The notes beneath the pieces were generated by a model. That model was not told where the DNA came from. It searched no databases and saw only the letters and a program-made list of their open reading frames with translations. The translations under genes were made by a program, and so were the position numbers. Positions 26,279 through 34,626 of a stretch of DNA of 64,000 nucleotides are shown in pieces (within the stretch, counting starts at the first letter, position 1; every line of letters starts with the position of its first letter). This stretch comes from an uncultured Acholeplasmatales bacterium. Lineage in GTDB: Bacteria > Bacillota_I > Bacilli_A > Acholeplasmatales > Anaeroplasmataceae. The stretch spans positions 33,011 to 97,010 of the forward strand of contig CALUXI010000003.1 in the NCBI GenBank assembly GCA_944324705.1, given 5' to 3'.

Positions 26279-26856
26279 TAATTACGCCCCTTCTTTCTAT
26301 AATTTTTACGATTATTAAATTCACGTTTTACCGGAACAAATCCTTCACTAGCTACAACAGTCGTAATATTATTATCTATGACTTCATCATTTTCTTTTAA
26401 ATCTAATGGTAATTTACCAAGAGGAACTTCATTAATTCTATTAATATCTAATATTATATTAGGTTTATTTTTCTTTGAACTTTCTAAATTTAAATTTTCT
26501 TTATCAAAATTTTCTTTATCTATAACTAAATGATTAGGAACAGGTACAACATTAATTGGTTTATTTTTTAATTTTTCATATTCAGACTCATCTTTAAGTC
26601 TTCTTAAAATATAATAAGGAGCCTCAAAAACACAGCTTTTTTCTAAATATGCGGGTATATTTTTATAATAATTCTCTTCTCTACCATCAAAACTAAAACC
26701 TTTAAGGCGCAATAAACCATCAGATAAATCACCAACAATATAAGGATATTTATCTAAACATTCTTCAATATAACATTCCTCAAATTTTTCTAAATTAAAT
26801 GCATCCTTAAAAACAGCAACAATTTCATATAATCCTTTACGTGATTTAATAGTCAC
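26278..26856 (-). CDS. yutD: YutD family protein
   Basis: 192 aa. The first ~100 residues match the YutD (DUF1027) pattern: NLEKFEECYIEECLDKYPYI, then VGDLSDGLLRLKGF and a Tyr-rich FEAPYYILRRLKD. The C-terminal ~80 residues are a variable tail ending with basic RKNYRKKGRN. The function is not established. Clustering with a YutI-type NifU protein and YuiD-like gene echoes the Bacillus yut/yui region. Confidence 0.75.
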   Translation of the reverse strand: MTIKSRKGLYEIVAVFKDAFNLEKFEECYIEECLDKYPYIVGDLSDGLLRLKGFSFDGREENYYKNIPAYLEKSCVFEAPYYILRRLKDESEYEKLKNKPINVVPVPNHLVIDKENFDKENLNLESSKKNKPNIILDINRINEVPLGKLPLDLKENDEVIDNNITTVVASEGFVPVKREFNNRKNYRKKGRN

Positions 26857-26901
26857 AAAAATACCCCCTAAACATCATTATTATAACTTTTTTTGAATAA
26901 A

Positions 26902-28254
26902 TTATCTACTAATAACACCTATATTAATATTTTCTTTTCTTTTAAATAAGACATAAAAGCTAATAATTAACATAATTGCGGCCCCAAGCCAAGCTGATAC
27001 TTCTGAATAAAATAATCCAGCACTACCAATTGCTAGAGGTATTGTGTAAGCACAAACTACTCTTATAATTAATTCTAAAATACCTGATGCCATAGGAATT
27101 ACTGTATTTGATAATCCTTGAATAGCAGAACGATAATTATATAACAAGTATAATGACACTAAGAAATATGCCATAATATTTAAATAATTAATACCAGTTT
27201 CTAAAACATAATTGTAATCTGTTGCGTCATTTTTTATAAACAACATAACTATATATTTTCCAAATAAAACAATTAATAAAGAAATAACCAAGGATGTTAA
27301 AACAGATAAAACAGCACCTGCATTTGTTCCCTTTAAAATTCGTTTAAAATCACTAGCCCCATAATTTTGACTAACAAATGTTGTTATTGCAAGACCATAA
27401 GATGTAGCGCAAACCTCAAGTAAACCATAAATTTTATTACCAGCTGTAAAACCAGCCACAAAATTAGTACCATATGTGTTAACCTTGCCTTGAATTGCTA
27501 AACCACCAATTGAAATAATTATTCCTTGTAATGCAACAGGTAAAGCTAATAACATTAAATCTTTCATCAAAGCTTTATCTAAAGTGTAATTTTTCAAAGA
27601 ACATAAACGATGTTTAACCACAAAAAATGTTGTAATAAAGGCACTTAATGCTTGGGCAACAATAGTCGCAATAGCCGCTCCAGCAATACCCCAATTAAAT
27701 ACTATAATAAATAATAAATCTAATCCAACATTAGTTAAAGCTGCCATTACCATTGCTACTAATGGGGACACGCTATCACCATGAGAACGTAAAATACTTG
27801 AAGTCATATGATAGACCATATTAAAAGGAATACCTGCAAAAATAATTCTAATATAAATCTCAGCTAAATCAATAATTTCAGCTGGAGTATTTAAAAAAAC
27901 TAAAAATGGTCTAGCTAAGCTTTGGGCTAAAATCTCTACTATTATTAAAATTATAAGTGACAAAAAGAAACTATTTTGAATAACTAAATTTACTTTTTTC
28001 CTATTATTGTTACCATACTCTTTAGCGATCAAAATACCAAATCCTTGAGGAAACAACATAATAATAGACATAAATAAATAATTTAGCCAATCTGTCGTCC
28101 CTACTGCTGATAATGCATGAGTCCCAACAAATTGACCTACAATAATACTATCAACAGTGTAATATAATTGATTAAATAGGTTACCTAACATCAAAGGTAA
28201 AGCAAACAATAATATAATTTTGTATGGATTTCCAGCCGTCATTTGTTTATGCAT
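26902..28254 (-). CDS. MATE family efflux transporter
   Basis: 450 aa with twelve predicted helices in two homologous halves. It opens with TAGNPYKIILLFALPLMLGN followed by LFNQLYYTVDSIIVGQ, the usual MATE start. Na+- or H+-coupled export of drugs or metabolites is the family role; the substrate is unknown. GGAGG precedes the ATG. Monocistronic. Confidence 0.9.
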   Translation of the reverse strand: MHKQMTAGNPYKIILLFALPLMLGNLFNQLYYTVDSIIVGQFVGTHALSAVGTTDWLNYLFMSIIMLFPQGFGILIAKEYGNNNRKKVNLVIQNSFFLSLIILIIVEILAQSLARPFLVFLNTPAEIIDLAEIYIRIIFAGIPFNMVYHMTSSILRSHGDSVSPLVAMVMAALTNVGLDLLFIIVFNWGIAGAAIATIVAQALSAFITTFFVVKHRLCSLKNYTLDKALMKDLMLLALPVALQGIIISIGGLAIQGKVNTYGTNFVAGFTAGNKIYGLLEVCATSYGLAITTFVSQNYGASDFKRILKGTNAGAVLSVLTSLVISLLIVLFGKYIVMLFIKNDATDYNYVLETGINYLNIMAYFLVSLYLLYNYRSAIQGLSNTVIPMASGILELIIRVVCAYTIPLAIGSAGLFYSEVSAWLGAAIMLIISFYVLFKRKENINIGVISR

Positions 28255-28318
28255 ATTAAATCTCCTCCCTCTTTTCGCAATTTTAGATTATACCTTAATA
28301 TCTACTTTTTAGCAAACA

Positions 28319-28341
28319 AAAAAAGGAACTAGTCCTTTTTA
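28319..28341 (-). terminator. Palindromic terminator upstream of the MATE gene
   Basis: AAAAAGGACTAGTTCCTTTTTT on the minus strand, an almost perfect palindrome ending in T residues. It overlaps the stop of the tiny reading frame at 28329-28409 and is about 65 bp before the MATE start. Confidence 0.6.
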
Positions 28342-28409
28342 CTTTTTCTATATTTAATAACTATTAGACAAACAGCTATTAATATAATAATAACACTTAT
28401 TAAATTCAA
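28329..28409 (-). CDS. Possible 26-residue single-helix membrane peptide
   Basis: From TTG at 28409 the frame reads MNLISVIIILIAVCLIVIKY followed by RKSKKD: one membrane helix with a basic end, the profile of a genuine small membrane peptide. A terminator sits exactly on its stop. Against it: TTG start and no Shine-Dalgarno at a normal distance (AGAGG is about 16 nt upstream). Confidence 0.28.
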   Translation of the reverse strand: MNLISVIIILIAVCLIVIKYRKSKKD

Positions 28410-28438
28410 AATTTTTTATAAGTATCCTCTCTTAATTT

Positions 28439-28474
28439 AAATGTAATATGATCTGCTAATATTCTATTACATTT
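28439..28474. repeat. 10-bp perfect inverted repeat
   Basis: AAATGTAATA (28439-28448) and TATTACATTT (28465-28474) are exact inverted copies with a 16-bp spacer. No T-run follows on either side, so an operator or RNA hairpin is more likely than a terminator. It lies just upstream of the tiny frame at 28329-28409. Confidence 0.45.
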
Positions 28475-28925
28475 GTTACTTATAGTTAAAACTACTATTC
28501 TTAAAATTAAAAATAATAAAGTACATAAAATAGTATAAATACCATCTATATAATTATTAATAAAATTATAAATTAAATAAATTAAGAAAACCTAAGCCTA
28601 TTATTTCTAATAAAATAAAAGATAAAATCATTACTATTTATAATTGTTTACTAAGAATTGTTATAATTTAAAAGTATCTGGCCGCTAAAGAAAAAATAGG
28701 CACTCAATTTATGCATAAATAATTCAGTATATTATTCTGTCTAGCAAAAGAAAAGACTTCTAAAGTTTTTGATGCAAATCAAATTCCTCAAAAGTCTAAG
28801 TCTATATATAGTATCTATTAATAATCTATGGAAATTAAAGACATTTATGAAGTATTTAAACACTATTAGAAATTAATAAAATAAAGCTAATATTTAAAAT
28901 ATTCAATATATTTACATTTTTTTAT
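28475..28925. other. Gene-poor AT-rich spacer
   Basis: About 450 bp downstream of the nucleotidyltransferase and upstream of the MATE region. Short plus-strand frames are interrupted by stops and match nothing I recognise. A weak inverted pair (AGACTT near 28754 with AAGTCT near 28792) is visible. It may be decayed coding DNA; no feature can be supported. Confidence 0.4.
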
Positions 28926-29834
28926 TTATTTCCACAAAATTTCTGGATATATTCCTTCTGCTTTCAATTTTTTAATTGAATTAACTACATCTTTTTTATC
29001 TTCTTTATAAGTAACGCCAAACCATTTAGCTTTAGTAGATAAAACAGAAACATCACATTTATTATTTTTAATTAAATAATCTATAAATGTAGGTATATAA
29101 AATTCATCATTTAAAATATCTTGAGTATTATTTAAAAAATCTTTAAAACCTTTTTCTAAATAACTAAATATTTCAGGAGTTAAACCCCAAAAATTCATAG
29201 ATACTAATGTATCACCTTTGATATCTACCCAATTATTACCATCATAGTAACTACCATTATTACCATTTTTCTTAATATCTTTAGTTTCTTTTATATCTTG
29301 TAAATAGCCACTACTATCGGCAATACAAACACCTCTTGTCACTGTACCATTATCAGTTAAAGTTTTGTTTAATTCATAACCCACCATAGCAAAATGCATC
29401 TTACCAGCACCAAGTTTAACATTCGCCAAAAAATTATGAATTTTGTTATATGCTTCTCTACCATAAAAATCATCTGAATTGATTACACAAAATGGTTTAG
29501 TAATTACATCTTTACAACATAATAAAGCATGCCCAGTTCCCCAAGGTTTTGTTCTATCAGCTACTACTTTGTATCCTTCTGGTAATTTATCTAATTCTTG
29601 ATATACATAATTAACTTTAAAATATTTTTCCACTCTTTTACCAACTTGATTAATAAAGTCCTCAGCTATAGCTTTTTTGATAATAAATACAACTTCATCA
29701 AAGTCTTCTCTTAAAGCATCATACATTGAAAAATCAATTATCTTATTATTGTATTCATCAATTGAATCCATTTGTTTTAAGCCACCATAACGACTTCCCA
29801 TTCCGGCAGCTAGTATTACTAATGTTGATTTCAT
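28926..29834 (-). CDS. Sugar-phosphate nucleotidyltransferase
   Basis: 302 aa. The nucleotide-binding signature LAAGMGSRYGGLKQM is at residues 7-21, and VINSDDFYG supplies the metal-binding Asp. NTP_transferase fold; product a nucleoside-diphosphate sugar. It resembles UTP-glucose-1-phosphate uridylyltransferase-like proteins but lacks marks for a firm substrate. It begins 3 nt after the GH28 gene, so it is cotranscribed with pectin-degradation genes. Confidence 0.75.
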   Translation of the reverse strand: MKSTLVILAAGMGSRYGGLKQMDSIDEYNNKIIDFSMYDALREDFDEVVFIIKKAIAEDFINQVGKRVEKYFKVNYVYQELDKLPEGYKVVADRTKPWGTGHALLCCKDVITKPFCVINSDDFYGREAYNKIHNFLANVKLGAGKMHFAMVGYELNKTLTDNGTVTRGVCIADSSGYLQDIKETKDIKKNGNNGSYYDGNNWVDIKGDTLVSMNFWGLTPEIFSYLEKGFKDFLNNTQDILNDEFYIPTFIDYLIKNNKCDVSVLSTKAKWFGVTYKEDKKDVVNSIKKLKAEGIYPEILWK

Positions 29835-29837
29835 TTC

Positions 29838-31166
29838 TTACTCCTTATCTATTTTTACATTTTCATATTTAATGTTTAAAACATTTTTTTCTTCAATACT
29901 AGACTTAGCTTTTATTGTTAAATTCTTAAATAAAATATTATTAATCGGTCTAGCTTCTAAACCATTTAAACTAATTGCTTTCTTTGCATTAGTACAAACT
30001 AAATCTTCAATTACAATATTTCTAAATTCAGGTATATCATCTTCTAAAATATTATTAACTACATCTCGTGATTCATTTTCCATTCTAAACAATTCATAAC
30101 CACAAGTCATAATAATAGCTTCATTAATAATATCTACCATATATGTATTTTTAATTTTAATATTTTCTACAACCCCACCTCTACCAATTTGGGTTTTAAA
30201 ACGTAGACCAATATCTGTGCCAATAAATGTATTATTTTTAGCTACAACGTCTTTAATACCTCGTGACATTTCACTTCCAAATACAATACCACCATGAGCA
30301 TTAAAAACTTTATTTCCCTCAATGACAACATTTTTTGTAGGTATTGGTGTAAGCCTTGCTTCTCTATTTTTACCAGCTTTTAAACAAATACCATCATCAC
30401 CAACACTAATTACATTATTTTTAATTAAAACTTTTTGACATGATTCAATATCAATTCCATCGCCATTTTGAGCATACGATTCATTATAAATATAACATGA
30501 ATCAATAACTAAATTATTGGTAAATAAAGGGTGAATATTCCAAGCTGGACTATTTCTAAATGTAGTTCCTTTTAATAAAACTTTGTCACATTTAACTAAT
30601 GAAACATTTACAGGTCTAAAATAATCATAATTATCTTGATATTTATCAATATTTTCTAGTGTTGGTTTTGGTTCATCCCCAGCAATAGCTAATTCATAAC
30701 TTGATTTAGTAGGATACCAAATGTAACCTTCTTTAGTACTAATTAAAGTGTCATTACTAATTTCTAAACATTTTTTAAAGAATTTCTCTGTTACTTTAAA
30801 TTGTTTAAGTGGACGCCAATTAAAACCATCACCATCAAAAACACCCGAACCAATAATACCAATATTTGTAGCTTCATAGGCACTAATTGGCGAAATGGTT
30901 CTAATTCTTTTTACGCCTTCATATTCTGTTAAAATTAAAGGATACCATTCTTTTACTTTTTTAAAAATTACTACTGATCCTTCTTTAGTTTTAAGACAAA
31001 CATTTGATTTTAATTTAATTGGTTTTGATATGTAAATGCCTTTAGGTATTATTACATAACCACCCCCAGCAGCATGACACTTATCAATAGCTTTTTGAAT
31101 TGCTTCTTCTTTATCTTTTTCATAATCAATTTTAATTTTAAAATCTCTAAAACTAGTTTTTTCCAT
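29838..31166 (-). CDS. GH28 family glycoside hydrolase (polygalacturonase-like)
   Basis: 442 aa parallel beta-helix. GH28 catalytic signatures are NGDGIDIESC, SVGDDGICLKAG (the DD pair), NAHGGIVFGSE and the substrate-binding RFKTQIGRGG. It hydrolyses galacturonosyl linkages in pectin or rhamnogalacturonan oligomers. There is no signal peptide, so it acts in the cytoplasm, probably as an exo-type enzyme. ATG at 31166 is preferred over 31172, which lies too close to the GAGGAG site. Confidence 0.88.
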   Translation of the reverse strand: MEKTSFRDFKIKIDYEKDKEEAIQKAIDKCHAAGGGYVIIPKGIYISKPIKLKSNVCLKTKEGSVVIFKKVKEWYPLILTEYEGVKRIRTISPISAYEATNIGIIGSGVFDGDGFNWRPLKQFKVTEKFFKKCLEISNDTLISTKEGYIWYPTKSSYELAIAGDEPKPTLENIDKYQDNYDYFRPVNVSLVKCDKVLLKGTTFRNSPAWNIHPLFTNNLVIDSCYIYNESYAQNGDGIDIESCQKVLIKNNVISVGDDGICLKAGKNREARLTPIPTKNVVIEGNKVFNAHGGIVFGSEMSRGIKDVVAKNNTFIGTDIGLRFKTQIGRGGVVENIKIKNTYMVDIINEAIIMTCGYELFRMENESRDVVNNILEDDIPEFRNIVIEDLVCTNAKKAISLNGLEARPINNILFKNLTIKAKSSIEEKNVLNIKYENVKIDKE

Positions 31167-31182
31167 CTTCATTCTCCTCGTA

Positions 31183-31228
31183 TAATATGTAGTGTAGATT
31201 TAGGTATTAGATACCTAGCTACATATTA
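31183..31228 (-). repeat. 46-bp nested inverted repeat upstream of GH28
   Basis: Outer arms TAATATGTAG (31183-31192) and CTACATATTA (31219-31228) are exact inverted copies. Inside lies TAGGTAT (31201-31207), TAG, ATACCTA (31211-31217). It fills the gap between the propeller-protein gene and GH28. No T-run follows, so it is more likely an operator or mRNA-processing or stabilising hairpin than a terminator. Confidence 0.55.
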
Positions 31229-31284
31229 GTGTTTTTGAAGTCCTAGTGTTATAATCATATTAGATATAACTAGATGAATTAGCT

Positions 31285-33246
31285 TTATTCTCCTTGTGGC
31301 TTTATTAAAAATTCTCCACGATAGTTACTAAATGCATTTTCGGCATATTTTAAATATTTATCACTAGGTATTACAAATTTTTTAGCTTTATATATCCACA
31401 TTTCCTTTAAATCCCAACAGATTATTTCATCTATGCCATCACCATCAATATCAAATACTTCACTGCATAAATAAGGATGACCATCATTTGGGAATTTAAC
31501 TACAATATCTAAATCACTGTTCATTAAACCACCCTCTAAACTTGCGTTTAATAAACATAAAGAATTAATACCATCATACATAATAGGTGAGACTAAATTA
31601 CCATTAGTTAAAAATTCTTTTTCAGCTAAGATATTACCTTTATAATCATATGTCCTTGTAATACCAGGACTTCCCCAGAAAGCTGTAGCTATAATCTCAT
31701 AGCCATAATTAGAAACATTATAATCTGCCACACTAATTCTTTGAGCATGACCTATTTCATTATGCTTGACAACTTCACCATTTATATTTACTACATTCAT
31801 ACCTTCATTACCAGAAGCTAAAACAAAATATTTATCTCCATTTGGTTCTAAAGGAGCATAAATTATCTCATCAGTATGATCACTATTATAGGGTAATGAC
31901 CATAAAATTTTACCATCACTATTAACTAAATCATACCCACATAACATTTCGTCTTTGCCATCACCATCAAAATCATAGATGTATGGGAAATGACCAGTAT
32001 TTTTATGATGATAACGCCACAATAATTTAAAATTAGAATCTAAAGCCCAAACATTTTGATAACGATCTTTGACAACCAAATCGCCTTGATATCCTAATCC
32101 TTCAAAATCTGCCACCCGCAATCCATCTAAATTCAAATAGTAAAAAGGTTCATTTTTAACTAATGGATCATTTTCTATAATTGGTCCTAACCCACTTTTA
32201 ATAACTTTACCTGTTAATAAATCACAAACATATATTTTAAAATCTATGCTATAAATAACCTCTAGTTTACCATCACCATTAAAATCCGTTATTTGAAAAG
32301 GTAAATCACAACTAATTAAGGTATGTTCAACATCATTTAAAGGTTCCCCCTTTTGCCATAAAACATTACCATCTAAATCAAAACAAGTAAGGGAACTAAG
32401 TCTAGCAAAACTATCACGCATAACTCTTTTTTGATGTTGGGCAAGAATAAAATATGTTTTATTATCTTGTCTTGCTATTCTAAGTTGTCTACCTGAACCA
32501 AAATTCCCCAAATTAATTTTTTTAATTAATTTTAAAGGGCTATATTTATTTTGTAATTCTTCTAAACGTTTAGCTTCTTTTGCTTTTAATTCTAAATGTG
32601 TTTCATAATTTTCATCACTCAAACTAACATTTAAATAATAGTATCTAGCACATACTTTACTTATTAAGCCAACTCTACTTCTATAAAAGCTTATCTTAAC
32701 CTCAAAAATAAAATTATCATCAACATAAACTTTAACTAAATCAAATTCGACAATAATATTAAGTTTATAATCTTTTAAGGCCTCTATTTTAAAGTCTTTA
32801 CTTGCTAAAACTTTAAAATCTTCATCATAACGATATATTAATTCAATCTTGTCTTTATTAAACCATAAAGCATATAAATTTCTTGATGTCTTATATAAAA
32901 AAGTAATACCACATGGTTTAGTTAAAGAATATAAAGTTAACTTTGTTTCTATATCATACGGAGCATATATTTCATCTTTTAACATTAATAAAGAATAAAC
33001 ATTTTTGAATGCTTCACTAACCTCATCAGCTCTATTTTGTTCCATATAATGTTTATTGCCATCACTAGTAACTAACCAACTTCCATCCTTACTTCTATAA
33101 ACATGAAGGCTAATCGGATCATAAAAGTTTCCCGTATAACCTGGTATTGTAAAAGTATGGTATTCCCCCAGAGCACTATGTTCTTTATCATAAGGAAATT
33201 CTGTTATAGGGAAGTCGTTAAAATCTTCTTGATATAAATATTTCAT
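31285..33246 (-). CDS. Cytoplasmic beta-propeller protein, probable rhamnogalacturonan lyase-type enzyme
   Basis: 653 aa without signal peptide. Residues about 1-215 look like a concanavalin-type jelly roll. From about 240 on there are propeller blades with calcium-binding loops DFNGDGKLE, DFDGDGKDE and DIDGDGIDE, as in FG-GAP and PL11 (rhamnogalacturonan lyase) proteins. The neighbours are GH28 and a nucleotidyltransferase, which points to pectin side-chain or backbone oligosaccharides. I cannot place it in a polysaccharide lyase family with certainty; a binding or hydrolase role is possible. Confidence 0.6.
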   Translation of the reverse strand: MKYLYQEDFNDFPITEFPYDKEHSALGEYHTFTIPGYTGNFYDPISLHVYRSKDGSWLVTSDGNKHYMEQNRADEVSEAFKNVYSLLMLKDEIYAPYDIETKLTLYSLTKPCGITFLYKTSRNLYALWFNKDKIELIYRYDEDFKVLASKDFKIEALKDYKLNIIVEFDLVKVYVDDNFIFEVKISFYRSRVGLISKVCARYYYLNVSLSDENYETHLELKAKEAKRLEELQNKYSPLKLIKKINLGNFGSGRQLRIARQDNKTYFILAQHQKRVMRDSFARLSSLTCFDLDGNVLWQKGEPLNDVEHTLISCDLPFQITDFNGDGKLEVIYSIDFKIYVCDLLTGKVIKSGLGPIIENDPLVKNEPFYYLNLDGLRVADFEGLGYQGDLVVKDRYQNVWALDSNFKLLWRYHHKNTGHFPYIYDFDGDGKDEMLCGYDLVNSDGKILWSLPYNSDHTDEIIYAPLEPNGDKYFVLASGNEGMNVVNINGEVVKHNEIGHAQRISVADYNVSNYGYEIIATAFWGSPGITRTYDYKGNILAEKEFLTNGNLVSPIMYDGINSLCLLNASLEGGLMNSDLDIVVKFPNDGHPYLCSEVFDIDGDGIDEIICWDLKEMWIYKAKKFVIPSDKYLKYAENAFSNYRGEFLIKPQGE

Positions 33247-33283
33247 TTGTCACACCTCAACTTTTATTATAGCATTTAAGCAA

Positions 33284-33324
33284 ATAAAAAACATCTCTAA
33301 AAGCACTTTAACTTTTAAAGATGT
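33284..33324 (-). terminator. Terminator after the 33330-33908 gene
   Basis: Minus-strand stem ACATCT...AGATGT with inner TAAAAG/CTTTTA pairing, followed by TTTTTATTT. The hairpin begins about 6 nt past the stop codon. Confidence 0.75.
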
Positions 33325-33329
33325 GTAAA

Positions 33330-33908
33330 TTATTTAATTAATTTAATTAATTCCTTATTAGTTGTTTTACTATAAAAATCATCAATAGTTTTAGCTAAAC
33401 GTCCAATTTCATACTTATTATCACCTTTTCTAACACAAAATAAATATGAATTAACAACGGCATCAATAGGTAAATATTTCTTTAAAGTATTTTCTATTTT
33501 ATTCATAACAAACGTTACTTGTTGTTCTTTTATATCATTATTATTATTAGAAGTTAAGTCATAACAAAACTCAACTAATAAAATTCTATTATGACGAACA
33601 ATTATAAAATCAGCTGGTAAATCACAATATTTAATAGTAGCATTAGCCACAATATTTAAATGTTTTAATAAATCTTTATTAACTTTTAACAAAGAATTAA
33701 ACATAAAATATAGTTTATCTAATACAACGAGTGATTCTTCATCAATGTTTACAGCAATAGGTAAACTATCCACATCTAACTTCTCGATATCTTTTTTACG
33801 CAAATAAAAAGGAATATCTAAAACATTATAGCTTTCTTTAAAACTCTTATTAAAAATAGTTTCACAGTCTAATCCTTTAAAAATTTGTTTATTTGCCAAA
33901 TTAATCAC
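33330..33908 (-). CDS. Hypothetical protein, possibly nuclease-fold
   Basis: 192 aa, soluble. The central segment, LPADFIIVRHNRILLVEFCY, has the shape of a PD-(D/E)xK core (Asp on one strand, Glu on the next), but the expected catalytic Lys is absent (EFC instead of ExK). A helix with KEQQVTFVMNKIENTL follows. The start is at 33908 with GGGGTGATT upstream. Monocistronic with its own terminator. No family recognised. Confidence 0.5.
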   Translation of the reverse strand: MINLANKQIFKGLDCETIFNKSFKESYNVLDIPFYLRKKDIEKLDVDSLPIAVNIDEESLVVLDKLYFMFNSLLKVNKDLLKHLNIVANATIKYCDLPADFIIVRHNRILLVEFCYDLTSNNNNDIKEQQVTFVMNKIENTLKKYLPIDAVVNSYLFCVRKGDNKYEIGRLAKTIDDFYSKTTNKELIKLIK

Positions 33909-34029
33909 CCCTTATTTTTTATTAAAAGTTTCACCATACGTAGATATTATACAATTTTTTTAACTTTTTTTCAAATCATTATTTTAATTTTTATAAGTTT
34001 ATAATATAATATGACTTTCGGTGATTATA

Positions 34030-34497
34030 ATGTTAAAAACAAATGCAATTAGAATACTTGAACAACATAAAATTAAATATGAAGAACTAAATTATGAACG
34101 TGATGGTAAATTTATAAGCGGATTAGAAACTATTCAAAAATTAAATTTAGATCCTACTAAAGTCTTTAAAACTATAGTATGTCATAATCAAAATAAATAT
34201 TTTGTTTTACTAGTTCCCGTAATGTTAGAAATAAACTTAAAAAAAGCAGCTAAAAGTTTAGAACAAAAAAGTCTAGAACTTGTAGCTACTAAAGATTTAT
34301 TAAATTTAACTGGCTATGAACGTGGTGGATGTTCACCTATTGGTATGAAAAAACAATGGCCAACTTATATTGATGTAAGTGCTAAATTATATGATTACAT
34401 TTATATCTCAGCTGGTAAATTAGGTTATCAAATAAAATTAAATCCTAATGATTTAGCTAGTCTTGTTAAAGCTAAATTTATTGACTTAGTAGATTAA
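34030..34497 (+). CDS. ybaK: YbaK/EbsC-type aminoacyl-tRNA deacylase
   Basis: 155 aa. The YbaK fold is shown by the N-terminal NAIRILEQHKIKYEELNYE, the VFKTIVCH strand, the central LLVPVMLEINLKKAAKSL, and GYERGGCSPIGMKKQWPTYI. It clears misacylated Cys-tRNA(Pro) and similar species. ATG at 34030 is used because GGTGA lies 6 nt before it; the GTG at 34021 is part of that site. TATAAT boxes at 34000-34010 are close upstream. Confidence 0.9.
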   Translation: MLKTNAIRILEQHKIKYEELNYERDGKFISGLETIQKLNLDPTKVFKTIVCHNQNKYFVLLVPVMLEINLKKAAKSLEQKSLELVATKDLLNLTGYERGGCSPIGMKKQWPTYIDVSAKLYDYIYISAGKLGYQIKLNPNDLASLVKAKFIDLVD

Positions 34498-34514
34498 AAA
34501 ATCTACTTTTTTAT
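34488..34514 (+). terminator. Terminator of ybaK
   Basis: Stem AGTAGAT/ATCTACT with an A-rich loop followed by TTTTTTATT, overlapping the stop codon. Confidence 0.8.
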
Positions 34515-34584
34515 TATAATAATTAATTGTAAAGATACTAAATTTTCATATTTTTTTAGTTAAATATAAATTGAAAAATAGCAT

Positions 34585-34607
34585 AAAGAGGCCTTTTTGG
34601 CCTCTTA
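34585..34607 (-). terminator. Hairpin after the flavin oxidoreductase gene
   Basis: Perfect 8-bp GC-rich stem AAGAGGCC/GGCCTCTT with loop AAAAA on the minus strand, about 20 bp past the stop codon. The T-run is short, but placement and stability support termination. Confidence 0.7.
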
Positions 34608-34626
34608 AATTAATATCATATTTGTT

